A DNA stretch of 64,000 nt from PWPR01 sp046542315 (GTDB taxonomy: Bacteria; Bacillota; UBA994; PWPR01): assembly GCA_046542315.1 (NCBI GenBank), contig JBKHBO010000001.1:38315-102314 (forward strand). Reading direction: 5' to 3'. A model generated the notes under the pieces. That model saw nothing but the letters and a program-made list of their open reading frames with translations, did no database searches and was not told the origin of the DNA. The first letter of the stretch is position 1. Every line of letters begins with the position of its first letter. The position numbers and the translations under genes were made by a program. Below, one piece after another: positions 25,880 to 34,698 of the stretch.

Positions 25880-27115
25880 CTATGCGTATAGAGGGAACCT
25901 ATTACATAGATCTTTTACTCGTTTAGAAACACCAGCTAAAGCAGCTTCATTTCCAATGTTCTCAATTGTATCTGCAATCATATTTGCAATTTCTTTCATT
26001 TCTTCAACGCCCATACCTCTTGTTGTCATTGCAGGGGTACCAATTCTAATACCACTAGTTACAAAAGGACTTTCTGGATCATCTGGGATAGTATTTTTAT
26101 TAGTAGTAATTCCAATATCATCAAGAGCGCGTTCAACTTTTTTACCTGTTAATCCTTTGCTTCTCAAATCAAGAAGAAGTAGATGATTGTCTGTTCCATC
26201 TGAAACAATATCAATTCCTCTTTCTTTCAAAGCTTCTCCTAATGCATTAGCATTTTCAATTACTCTTTTTCCATACTCTTTAAAGTCTGGAGATAATGCT
26301 TCTTTAAAAGCTACCGCTTTTGCAGCTATTACGTGCATTAGTGGACCACCTTGAATTCCAGGAAAAATCATTTTGTCAATTTTTTTAGCATATTCTTTCT
26401 TACAGAGAATCATGCCACCTCTAGGTCCTCTTAAAGTCTTATGTGTTGTTGTTGTTACAAAATCAGCATATGGGACTGGGTTCATATGTAAGCCAACAGC
26501 TACTAATCCTGCAATATGAGCCATATCGACCATAAGGTATGCATCAACTTCATCTGCTATTTCTTTGAATTTTGCAAAGTCTATCTCTCTTGAGTAAGCA
26601 GAAGCACCTGCTAATATAAGTTTTGGTTTAGCTTCTATTGCTTTTTGTCTAACATCATCGTAGTCAATTTTACCATTTTTTGAATCAACACCATATGCAA
26701 CAATGTTGTACAAAATACCAGAAAAATTAACTGGTGATCCATGAGTAAGATGTCCACCGTGGTCTAAACTCATACCTAAGATTGTGTCTCCAGGCTTCAA
26801 CATTGCCATATAAACAGCCATATTAGCTTGCGAACCTGAATGAGGTTGTACATTGGCGTGCTCTGCTCCAAACAGCTCTTTAGCTCTGTCTCTAGCCAAG
26901 TCCTCAGCAACATCTACATATTCACATCCACCATAATATCTTCTATGAGGATAGCCTTCAGCATATTTGTTAGTCATAATACTTCCTTGAGCTTCTAACA
27001 CAGCTCTACTAACAAAATTCTCTGAAGCTATAAGTTCTATTTTGTCTCTCTGTCTACCTAACTCATTTTCTATTGCTTTTGCAATAGCAGGATCAACACT
27101 CTCTAAATAATTCAT
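25880..27115 (-). CDS. glyA: Serine hydroxymethyltransferase
   Basis: PLP enzyme that converts serine plus tetrahydrofolate to glycine plus methylene-tetrahydrofolate; 411 residues from the ATG. The PLP lysine lies in TTTTHKTLRGPRGG, and YAEGYPHRRYYGGC is also present. An in-frame GTG directly precedes the ATG and is better spaced from AGGAGG, so the protein may be one residue longer. It supplies one-carbon units together with Fhs (34699-36363). Confidence 0.98.
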   Translation of the reverse strand: MNYLESVDPAIAKAIENELGRQRDKIELIASENFVSRAVLEAQGSIMTNKYAEGYPHRRYYGGCEYVDVAEDLARDRAKELFGAEHANVQPHSGSQANMAVYMAMLKPGDTILGMSLDHGGHLTHGSPVNFSGILYNIVAYGVDSKNGKIDYDDVRQKAIEAKPKLILAGASAYSREIDFAKFKEIADEVDAYLMVDMAHIAGLVAVGLHMNPVPYADFVTTTTHKTLRGPRGGMILCKKEYAKKIDKMIFPGIQGGPLMHVIAAKAVAFKEALSPDFKEYGKRVIENANALGEALKERGIDIVSDGTDNHLLLLDLRSKGLTGKKVERALDDIGITTNKNTIPDDPESPFVTSGIRIGTPAMTTRGMGVEEMKEIANMIADTIENIGNEAALAGVSKRVKDLCNRFPLYA

Positions 27116-27137
27116 CACAAAAAATTCCTCCTAAAGT

Positions 27138-27578
27138 TTAGTTTTCTATATTAATAATTTTGTTTACTCTTCTTTGATGTCGACCACCATCAAATTCAGC
27201 ATTTAAAAAAGCCTTCACTAATTCTTTTTGCATTTCAATTCCTACTACTCTTCCACCAAGACATAATATATTGCCATCGTTATGTCTTCTAAGCATTTTT
27301 GCTGAATAAGCATCTCTGATACTAGCCGCTCTAACACCTTTAACTTTATTAGCCGCAATAGCCATACCAATCCCTGTACCACAAATTAAAATCCCTAAAG
27401 CTTCACTCTTAATTACTTCTATTGAAACATTTTTTGCTATATCAGGATAATCTACGGACTTTTCACTATGTGTTCCCATATCAACTATTTCATACCCTAA
27501 TTCTGCTAAAAAAGGTATCAATTCTTGCTTTGTTTGATAACCTCCATGATCTGCACCTATAAAAATTTTTTTACTCAC
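27138..27578 (-). CDS. rpiB: Ribose 5-phosphate isomerase B
   Basis: Interconverts ribose 5-phosphate and ribulose 5-phosphate; 146 residues. Signatures are GADHGGYQTK, the catalytic-cysteine segment ILICGTGIGMAIAANK, and NDGNILCLGGR. GTG start (27578) with GGAGCTGA upstream. It lies 20 bases before glyA, downstream of its own promoter. Confidence 0.96.
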   Translation of the reverse strand: MSKKIFIGADHGGYQTKQELIPFLAELGYEIVDMGTHSEKSVDYPDIAKNVSIEVIKSEALGILICGTGIGMAIAANKVKGVRAASIRDAYSAKMLRRHNDGNILCLGGRVVGIEMQKELVKAFLNAEFDGGRHQRRVNKIINIEN

Positions 27579-27614
27579 AATCTCAGCTCCATAATGTCTT
27601 TTAAACCCTATCCT

Positions 27615-27643
27615 ATTATACCGTATGGAATAATAGAGGGCAA
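27615..27643 (-). promoter_or_regulatory. Promoter of rpiB-glyA
   Basis: TTGCCC (27643-27638), 17 bases, TATAAT (27620-27615). It lies between ywlE and rpiB. Confidence 0.7.
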
Positions 27644-27649
27644 ATTCTC

Positions 27650-28102
27650 TTATTGTTTTTTTATCTTGTTTGCAACCTTTTTTAAAGCCTCTTTCAACTG
27701 AGTAAATGTTTCTCTGTATGCATCGATCTCTTTTCCAAATGGATCTACTACGTTTTCTTCAGTTCCATAGGCAAATTTATTTAACATGAAAAGTTTTCTA
27801 TCATCTAATTCAAACAACTCTTCTATCTGTCTTTTATGTGATTTTGTCATTGTTAATACCAAGTCATAATCATTAATATTTGCAGGTATACTTTTGCTCT
27901 TATATTCTGATAAATCTATACCTTCTTCAAATGCTACCTTAATAGCCTTTGGATTTGCTTTTTGTCCCCTTATTGCATAAGTACCTGCTGAGTGAATTTC
28001 CCACTCTGATAATCCTAAGTTGTTAAATATTTCTTTTGCTAATCCTTCTGCCATACTACTTCTACAGGTATTGCCTGTACAAACAAATAATAGTCTTTTC
28101 AC
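27650..28102 (-). CDS. ywlE: Protein-arginine phosphatase (YwlE type)
   Basis: Low-molecular-weight phosphatase fold, 150 residues. The loop is CTGNTCRSS (residues 8-16). The threonine in this loop is what distinguishes arginine phosphatases from tyrosine phosphatases in Bacillus YwlE. The general acid lies in DPFGKE. It would reverse McsB phosphorylation. It lies between sua5 and rpiB, as in Bacillus. GTG start after AGGAGAG. Arginine specificity is inferred from the loop. Confidence 0.9.
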   Translation of the reverse strand: MKRLLFVCTGNTCRSSMAEGLAKEIFNNLGLSEWEIHSAGTYAIRGQKANPKAIKVAFEEGIDLSEYKSKSIPANINDYDLVLTMTKSHKRQIEELFELDDRKLFMLNKFAYGTEENVVDPFGKEIDAYRETFTQLKEALKKVANKIKKQ

Positions 28103-28117
28103 AGTTAATCTCTCCTA

Positions 28118-29119
28118 TTAAAAAATCTCATCTGATGCTTTCTCTATTCTATTCATTATTGCATGACCTAAGCCAATCAAAGGAACTTGGTGAATGATTA
28201 TCTCGTCTACACCAAGTTGATCACAATCTCTGAAAAATGAATATAGATTCTGAGCATAATCATATAGCCGATTGTCACCTTTTACCTCTGAATATTTAAA
28301 AAAGTTATCACTACTTGAAATTTTTTCAAAGCCAAAAAATGCCTGCCTTCTATTAGGGTTATTTATCTTCTTTACTTTATTACTAATCTCTTCATAATTC
28401 ATCCCTTTTACTAATATAATCTTAGCATTTGGATGGTAATGTGGATGTTTAATTCCTGGAGATGCTGGAGTGGTGTCTTCATGATTTTTGCTTAATGTAG
28501 TTGGAGCAATTTTTGATAACATTTCTCTCGTAATTGCACCAGGCCTTAATATTACAATTTGACCTTCTAAAACCCTTATCACAGAGCTCTCCAACCCAAA
28601 ATCACTCTTGCCTCCATCAATGATTAATGGAATTTTAGACTCAAAATCATTAAAAACATGTTGAGCAGAGGTAGCACTAGGCTTGCCAGAAATATTAGCA
28701 CTAGGAGCTGCGATTGGCACTTTTGCTTCTTTTATAATTTCTTTAGCAACTGGATGAGCTGGCAACCTAACTGCTATTGTATCTAATCCAGCTGTTACAA
28801 CTTTAGGAACCTTTTCTTTTGACTTTAAAACTATCGATAAAGGACCAGGCCAAAAAGAATTAATTATTCTCTTTTCTAGTTCTGTCAGTTCATAAGTTAA
28901 TTCAACCAATTGTGAAGTATCTTGTATATGAACAATTAATGGGTTATCAGAAGGTCTATTTTTTGCTTGAAAGATTTTTTTTACAGCCGACTCATTGAAA
29001 GCATCAGCTCCAAGCCCATAAACTGTTTCAGTAGGGAATCCAATAATTTCCCCATTATTAATAAGCTTAGCGGCAAGCTTGATATTCATTTTATTTGGTT
29101 TTAATACTTTGGTTTCCAT
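28118..29119 (-). CDS. sua5: L-threonylcarbamoyladenylate synthase (Sua5 type)
   Basis: Makes the threonylcarbamoyl donor for tRNA t6A37; 333 residues. The YrdC domain (1-200) has FPTETVYGLGADAF and AAPSANISGKPSAT. A C-terminal Sua5 domain starts after SPGIKHPHYHP, and its presence separates Sua5 from the shorter TsaC. ATG start, 10 bases after birA. Confidence 0.96.
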   Translation of the reverse strand: METKVLKPNKMNIKLAAKLINNGEIIGFPTETVYGLGADAFNESAVKKIFQAKNRPSDNPLIVHIQDTSQLVELTYELTELEKRIINSFWPGPLSIVLKSKEKVPKVVTAGLDTIAVRLPAHPVAKEIIKEAKVPIAAPSANISGKPSATSAQHVFNDFESKIPLIIDGGKSDFGLESSVIRVLEGQIVILRPGAITREMLSKIAPTTLSKNHEDTTPASPGIKHPHYHPNAKIILVKGMNYEEISNKVKKINNPNRRQAFFGFEKISSSDNFFKYSEVKGDNRLYDYAQNLYSFFRDCDQLGVDEIIIHQVPLIGLGHAIMNRIEKASDEIF

Positions 29120-29128
29120 ACTACTCTC

Positions 29129-29884
29129 CTACCTAATCCTTAATGAAACATCTGCTGCTACTACAGACTTTCTTATTCCTTCATTTTCAATAATCAAAGC
29201 ACCATTTTTGCTAATATCAACTGCTATAGCATAATATGAATCACTACCATCAGCTGGGATAATCTTAACTTCATTGCCTAACACATTATTTGACTCTTTC
29301 CAAAGATCTATTATCTCTTGTTTGTCTTCTTCTAATATCTCTTTATATTTGTCTAAATGTTCTACAACACTAGCAAAAAACTGATCTATTTTAATACCTT
29401 TATTATAATCACTAACTTTTGTTGCTATATCAATAGTTTTATTATATACATTTATTCCAAGCCCTATAACTAACTTGTCGTTATCTTTAGATATTAAATC
29501 AATCGCTATGCCTGCCATTTTTTTATTATCAACAACAATATCATTAGGCCACTTAATTTTAGAGGAAACATTAAATTTTTCTAAACATTTGAAAAGAGCA
29601 ACTGCTGTCATAATAGGATATAGAGTATAATACTCTCTGCTTAACCTAGGACTTACAATATAGGAAAGCCATATTCCTCCTTTTTCAGAATGCCAGGCCC
29701 TCCCTCTTCTTCCTTTTCCTCCAGTTTGAACTTCTGCTAATAAAAGCATACCATCTGTTAGACCTTGTTTATTAGCTAGTCTTTTAGCTTCAGTCATCGT
29801 CGAATCAATTTCATCATAGAAAAAAAGTCGACCACTAAATCTATCAAGTAGCCAACCTTTTCCTAAACTATTTTTTCTTGTCAT
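29129..29884 (-). CDS. birA: Biotin-protein ligase without DNA-binding domain
   Basis: Attaches biotin to carboxylases; 251 residues. The catalytic domain has TGGKGRRGRAWHS and KWPNDI, then GLGINV. There is no N-terminal helix-turn-helix, so it cannot be a BirA repressor. The ATG at 29884 overlaps nadC by 17 bases and lacks a clear ribosome site. A TTG about 12 codons in has AGGAAAAGG before it and could be the true start. Confidence 0.92.
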   Translation of the reverse strand: MTRKNSLGKGWLLDRFSGRLFFYDEIDSTMTEAKRLANKQGLTDGMLLLAEVQTGGKGRRGRAWHSEKGGIWLSYIVSPRLSREYYTLYPIMTAVALFKCLEKFNVSSKIKWPNDIVVDNKKMAGIAIDLISKDNDKLVIGLGINVYNKTIDIATKVSDYNKGIKIDQFFASVVEHLDKYKEILEEDKQEIIDLWKESNNVLGNEVKIIPADGSDSYYAIAVDISKNGALIIENEGIRKSVVAADVSLRIR

Positions 29885-30716
29885 AAGCTATATCTATACT
29901 AATATCCAGTGAGGAAAAGCTATGCGTTAAGCTACCTGAAGATATAAAATCAACTCCAGTGTTAGCAACTTCTTTAATGTTTTCTTCAGTTATGTTTCCA
30001 GAAGCCTCTATAATTGCCTTGTCTCCAATGAGCAAGACTGCCTCTCTCATCGTTTCTACGTCCATATTGTCAAGCATAATGATATCTGCTCCTGTAGTTA
30101 ATGCTTCTTTAACTTCATTAAGGCTTTTAACTTCTACTTCAATCTTTGTTGTATGCCCTACGGCTCTTTTTGCTGCTGCCACTGCATTTTGAATTCCGTT
30201 GCTTACTTCTATATGATTATCTTTTATCAAAATGCTACTGGATAAATCAAATCTATGATTTCTCCCACCGCCTATGTGGACAGAATATTTCTCAAGAATT
30301 CTTAGTCCTGGAGTAGTCTTTCTAGTATCAGTCAAATGACAATCAAAATATTTAATTAGTTCTGCCATACTTCTAGTTTTTGTAGCTATGCCTGACATTC
30401 TTTGTAAAAAATTCAGCGCTACTCTTTCACCTGTTAAAATTGATTTAGCTCTTCCTGTAATCTCTGCAAGAGTAGTTCCTTTTTCAACTACGGACCCTTC
30501 CGATTTGAGGACTTCTACTCTCACATTTTCATCGATAATTCTATAAACCTCTTTTACCAAAGGCATGCCTGCTAAAACTCCATCTTCTTTTGCATGAATA
30601 ATCGCTTTAGCAGAAAGGTTTTCTGGTATGATAGCTGTCGTGGTTAAATCACCATTACCAATATCTTCAACTAAGGCTCTCCTAACAATTGGCTCAATGA
30701 TAATTCTATTTAACAT
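29868..30716 (-). CDS. nadC: Nicotinate-nucleotide pyrophosphorylase (quinolinate PRTase)
   Basis: Third enzyme of de novo NAD synthesis from aspartate; 282 residues. Seen: DIGNGDLTT at the N-terminus, RKTTPGLR in the active site, GGGRNHRFDLSS and KDNHI. AGGAGGT lies before the ATG, 6 bases after nadB. Confidence 0.97.
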   Translation of the reverse strand: MLNRIIIEPIVRRALVEDIGNGDLTTTAIIPENLSAKAIIHAKEDGVLAGMPLVKEVYRIIDENVRVEVLKSEGSVVEKGTTLAEITGRAKSILTGERVALNFLQRMSGIATKTRSMAELIKYFDCHLTDTRKTTPGLRILEKYSVHIGGGRNHRFDLSSSILIKDNHIEVSNGIQNAVAAAKRAVGHTTKIEVEVKSLNEVKEALTTGADIIMLDNMDVETMREAVLLIGDKAIIEASGNITEENIKEVANTGVDFISSGSLTHSFSSLDISIDIAYDKKK

Positions 30717-30722
30717 AAGTTT

Positions 30723-32306
30723 TTACCTCCTAATAATATCAGAAACCAAATATTTATCATTTTGTTCTGGGTAATCTTCTCTATAATGACTTCCTCTACT
30801 CTCTCTTCGCCATAAAGCAGACCTAGCAACTAGCATTGCAGTTGTCCACATATTTACTGTTTCAAAATCATCAACATTATTATGGTTTTGCCATACAAAT
30901 GGATACAACTTACTTAAGTCATTAATAGAATCCAGTAAGCTATCTTCGCTCCTAATCAAGCCAGCATTTTCCCACATAGTATGTTTGATTTTTTTTCTTA
31001 CACTTTTAAACGAAATGTCTTTTTTATCTCGATCTATATTAAACTCATTAAAACTATAATTATATTTTTTTGAAATGCTTTTATCAAAGTCAATTGCTAT
31101 CCGGTTTGAAAATACCAGACCATCTAATAAAGAATTACTTGCTAATCTATTAGCTCCGTGTAAAGCTGCACATGCCCCTTCACCAGAAGCATATAAACAA
31201 TCTATAGAAGTTCTACCATTTATGTCTACAGCTATACCACCCATAGCATAATGGGCTGCTGGAGCTACTGGGATTATTCCATCTTTAAGATCTATATCGA
31301 ATTCTTTTAATTTTTGAAATATATATGGGAATCTTTCACTAAAGTTTATTCCTTTATCAGCTAATGGCTTTACATTTAAGTAAACACTATTATGATTAGT
31401 CTTGCTAATTTGGTTAACTATTTCTTTTGCCACTATATCTCTTGGTTCTAGTTCAGCCATTTTATACTTATCTTGCTTCATGAATCTCTCATTGGCAGAA
31501 TTTAATAATATAGCACCTTCTCCTCTTACCGCTTCAGAAATTAAAAAGGTTGGCTTACCAGAAACACATAAAGCAGTTGGGTGAAATTGAACTAAACCCA
31601 TGTTCCGCATATCAGCACCTGCACGATAAGCCATAGCTATTCCATCAGAAGTAGCAACAGTAGGGTTTGTAGTGTTTTTATATATTTGCCCCAAACCTCC
31701 AGTTGCAATCACTGTGGCATAGCTAATATAGAATTTCATTTTATCTTCTACCATTATAATTGCACCATTACATCTATTTCCTTTTGTAACTAAATCTATC
31801 GCAAATCCAATTTGGACATCAATTAAAGGATTATTGATAACAGCTTCTTGTAATGACCTTGCAATTTCCTTGCCTGTTTGATCACCATCACTATGTAATA
31901 CTCTTCTGTGACTATGACCGCCTTCTTTAGTTAGATGTATTGAGCCATCTTCTGTATCAAAATGCGTACCTAATTCCATTAGTTCTTTAACTAGTTTAGG
32001 GCCTTCTTTAGCCATTACTTCTACTGCAGACTTATCACAAAGGCCTGCTCCAGCATTCAATGTATCTGTAATATGATCTTGATAAGAGTCATTAATAGAG
32101 TCTAAAACTGCTGCAATACCACCTTGTGCATATCGAGTATTGCTTTCCTTAAAGTCTTTAGTAACTATAGTTACTTTATATCCTCTCATTGCAGTTTTTA
32201 GAGCTGTGTACAAGCCAGCTACTCCACTTCCCAAGACCAGTAAATTGGTTTCACAAATATCATCAATTTTAAATTGGTCTAAATTTATTAGGTACCTGTT
32301 ATCCAT
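30723..32306 (-). CDS. nadB: L-aspartate oxidase
   Basis: FAD enzyme that turns aspartate into iminoaspartate; 527 residues. FAD-binding LGSGVAGLYTALK lies near the N-terminus. RYAQGGIAAV, HRRVLHSDGDQTG and HGANRLASNSLL are family signatures. GAGGTAAG lies before the ATG, 4 bases after nadA. Confidence 0.97.
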   Translation of the reverse strand: MDNRYLINLDQFKIDDICETNLLVLGSGVAGLYTALKTAMRGYKVTIVTKDFKESNTRYAQGGIAAVLDSINDSYQDHITDTLNAGAGLCDKSAVEVMAKEGPKLVKELMELGTHFDTEDGSIHLTKEGGHSHRRVLHSDGDQTGKEIARSLQEAVINNPLIDVQIGFAIDLVTKGNRCNGAIIMVEDKMKFYISYATVIATGGLGQIYKNTTNPTVATSDGIAMAYRAGADMRNMGLVQFHPTALCVSGKPTFLISEAVRGEGAILLNSANERFMKQDKYKMAELEPRDIVAKEIVNQISKTNHNSVYLNVKPLADKGINFSERFPYIFQKLKEFDIDLKDGIIPVAPAAHYAMGGIAVDINGRTSIDCLYASGEGACAALHGANRLASNSLLDGLVFSNRIAIDFDKSISKKYNYSFNEFNIDRDKKDISFKSVRKKIKHTMWENAGLIRSEDSLLDSINDLSKLYPFVWQNHNNVDDFETVNMWTTAMLVARSALWRRESRGSHYREDYPEQNDKYLVSDIIRR

Positions 32307-32310
32307 CAGA

Positions 32311-33231
32311 TCAACTTACCTCTAGCATTCTTTTTAATGCAATCTTTGCTTTCTTGGCTATTTCTTCATCTACTTTTATTATATGTTCTCTATTTCTTAA
32401 AACTTCTACTAAATTTGGTAGTGTCGTCAGTTTCATGTTTGGGCAAACTAATTTATTACTTGCTAGTATAATTTCTTTCTCTGGATTATTATTTCTTAGA
32501 GAATGCAACATGCCCATCTCAGTAGCAATGATATATTGTTTATAATCAGTTTTACTTACATAATCCATTAAGCCTGCTGTACTACCCACATAATCTACTA
32601 AATCTAATACTTCTGGTCTGCACTCTGGATGAGCAGCTACTTGAGCTTCTGGATATTTTTGTTTTATTTCAAAAACATCTTCTGGTAATAAAGCATCGTG
32701 TGTATTGCAGTATCCTGGCCATAATATGATTTCTCTACCAGACTGTTTTGCTGCATAATTACCTAAATTTTTATCTGGGACAAAAATTATTTGCTTATCC
32801 TCAGGAATTTGATCAAAAATTTTCACTGCATTTGAAGAAGTGCAGCAATAATCACTTTCGGCTTTTACAGCAGCTGTAGTATTTACATAAGAAACAACTA
32901 CTGCATTGGGATGTTCTTCCTTTAATTTTCTTAAACCCTCAGCATCTGCCATTTCTGCCATTGGGCATCCTGCTTTAACCTCTGGCATATACACCTTTTT
33001 ATCCGGAGAAAGTATGGCTGCGCTTTCTGCCATAAAATGCACCCCACAAAAAATTATAACTTCGGCATCACTTTCCGATGCCGTTTTTGCAAGTCCAAAA
33101 GAGTCTCCTACATAATCGGCAATATCTTGAATCTCTGGTCTTTGGTAATAATGTGCTAAGATAATTGCATTTACATCTTTCTTTAACTTGTTTATTTCTT
33201 TATAATACTGTTGTACCTTATCATTATTCAT
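32311..33231 (-). CDS. nadA: Quinolinate synthase
   Basis: [4Fe-4S] enzyme that condenses iminoaspartate with dihydroxyacetone phosphate; 306 residues. Cluster-cysteine regions include IIFCGVHFMAE and the conserved C-terminal-third cysteine in LVCPNMK. HPECRPEVLDLVDYVGSTAG is typical. ATG at 33231 with GAGGTGTG upstream. First gene of nadA-nadB-nadC, which probably continues into birA and sua5. Confidence 0.97.
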   Translation of the reverse strand: MNNDKVQQYYKEINKLKKDVNAIILAHYYQRPEIQDIADYVGDSFGLAKTASESDAEVIIFCGVHFMAESAAILSPDKKVYMPEVKAGCPMAEMADAEGLRKLKEEHPNAVVVSYVNTTAAVKAESDYCCTSSNAVKIFDQIPEDKQIIFVPDKNLGNYAAKQSGREIILWPGYCNTHDALLPEDVFEIKQKYPEAQVAAHPECRPEVLDLVDYVGSTAGLMDYVSKTDYKQYIIATEMGMLHSLRNNNPEKEIILASNKLVCPNMKLTTLPNLVEVLRNREHIIKVDEEIAKKAKIALKRMLEVS

Positions 33232-33271
33232 AACTTCACACCTCAAATACTGTTAATAATTGTCTCAACTC

Positions 33272-33299
33272 ATTTTAGCATAAGACATCTTATTGTCAA
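33272..33299 (-). promoter_or_regulatory. nadA promoter with operator-like palindrome in the spacer
   Basis: TTGACA (33299-33294), a 16-base spacer, TAAAAT (33277-33272). The spacer holds ATAAGA-TG-TCTTAT (33293-33280), with 6-base arms and a 2-base centre. This is well placed for a repressor of NAD synthesis such as NiaR or another regulator. I do not recognise it as a defined site. Confidence 0.65.
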
Positions 33300-33349
33300 T
33301 GGCAACTGAAACAGACCAAAATTCAGAATTTTTTAAAGGAGTTACTAAA

Positions 33350-34639
33350 TTGTTCCCAAGAGACCTCACTTTTAGACTAAAAATTACATTAATCATAATT
33401 ACTGTCTTAATTGTAATTGTAGGTAATATCTTATTATTATTCTTACCACAAACTAAAGGCTTTTTAATAGATGATTTGAGTTCATCTAATGTAATGTCTT
33501 TTGACGATATTAATTACACACTTGATTCTGGGTATGAGCTAGATTTCAATCAAGGTGGTTATATTGTCCCTATAGAACAGAATAATAACCCCTTAGGTAT
33601 TGTTATATACGCTAATGGAAACATCAATTATGATCAAAACCAATATATTACAGATGAAACATATATATTCTTAAGAGAAGATGAGTATTATCAAATAATG
33701 GGGGACTTAGTTTTATATAATAGTGAAGAAGAATTTTTCATAAATAATGCTAAGAACGCTTTCCCAACGATATTGGGGAAAACTCCCTTTTTAGAAACCC
33801 CTATAGGAAAAAAGTACTATCCACTTAGTGAAAAATATGGGCATATAGTTGCCAACGTGGATGATAGTTTTATTAACATTACTGATATAAATAATGAAGG
33901 ATTATTTAATAAATCCACCTTCTTTCTAGTATCTTTAATTCATGTAATGTTTACTATAGCAGTTTTGTTTGCAATTATTGTTATGACCGATAGAAAACCA
34001 ATAGATGAACCTAATAGAAGCTTAAACTCTAGAAAGGTTAGCTCAAAGCCTTTAAAAATTTCTCTCTTAACTAACTTTCTCTGGCTTGGGTTATTATATT
34101 TAAAACCTAATATATATACTGTCCAAATTATTTTAATGATCTCTTTAGGGTATATATTATATTTGTTATACTTTAAAAATGAAGTTAGATCATTTGATTT
34201 AAAATTTATCAATTACTCTAAAAATACTCTTATTTTTTTACCCCTAACTATTGCACTAATAACTTTTTTACTTTTTGGGAATACTTCAATAACTTTACAA
34301 TCAATGAAGCTCAATTTAACATTTGAAAATATGTTTTTTCTCACTACTAGTTTAACTTGGCTATCTTTTATGCTTTACAGCTTTATTCCATTCTTGCATA
34401 GAGAATTTGACAAACAGAAATTTGAGTGTTTAACAATAGTAATTTATAGCATAATAGTTTATCTTGTTTTTTCTTTGATTGATATTGGAAGATTAAATTC
34501 ATATAATATATACAATGCTATTCTTTTCATTCCTATTTTCACACTAACACTATACTTATATAGTAAAAGAGTGTACAATTTCATCTCGCCTTTGTTAACT
34601 GTTTTATTTGTTAGGGTTTTGATTGGTATCATCAGATAA
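33350..34639 (+). CDS. Unrecognised membrane protein with an external domain and about nine helices
   Basis: About 429 residues. I place the start at TTG 33350 because AAAGGAG precedes it by 8 bases; the frame is open from an ATG at 33299 that lacks a ribosome site. One helix (about 11-32) is followed by an acidic, probably extracytoplasmic region of about 155 residues, rich in Asn, Asp, Tyr and Ile and free of cysteine. Then comes a helix (about 190-212), a basic cytoplasmic loop, and about seven more helices to the C-terminus. It has no kinase, cyclase, protease or transporter motif that I can see. The layout recalls sensor proteins with an external domain plus a seven-helix bundle, but without an output domain. 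It is a lone plus-strand gene between nadA and fhs. Function unknown. Confidence 0.85.
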   Translation: MFPRDLTFRLKITLIIITVLIVIVGNILLLFLPQTKGFLIDDLSSSNVMSFDDINYTLDSGYELDFNQGGYIVPIEQNNNPLGIVIYANGNINYDQNQYITDETYIFLREDEYYQIMGDLVLYNSEEEFFINNAKNAFPTILGKTPFLETPIGKKYYPLSEKYGHIVANVDDSFINITDINNEGLFNKSTFFLVSLIHVMFTIAVLFAIIVMTDRKPIDEPNRSLNSRKVSSKPLKISLLTNFLWLGLLYLKPNIYTVQIILMISLGYILYLLYFKNEVRSFDLKFINYSKNTLIFLPLTIALITFLLFGNTSITLQSMKLNLTFENMFFLTTSLTWLSFMLYSFIPFLHREFDKQKFECLTIVIYSIIVYLVFSLIDIGRLNSYNIYNAILFIPIFTLTLYLYSKRVYNFISPLLTVLFVRVLIGIIR

Positions 34640-34641
34640 GA

Positions 34642-34680
34642 AAATCCCAAGTGAATCTAATTCACTTGGGATTTATTATT
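34642..34680 (+). terminator. Bidirectional terminator between the membrane protein and fhs
   Basis: AAATCCCAAGTGAAT-CTA-ATTCACTTGGGATTT, a perfect 15 base-pair stem (34642-34674), followed by ATTATTTT on the plus strand and TTTT on the minus strand. It serves two convergent genes. Confidence 0.88.
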
Positions 34681-34698
34681 TTGCTATTAAACTATAGC

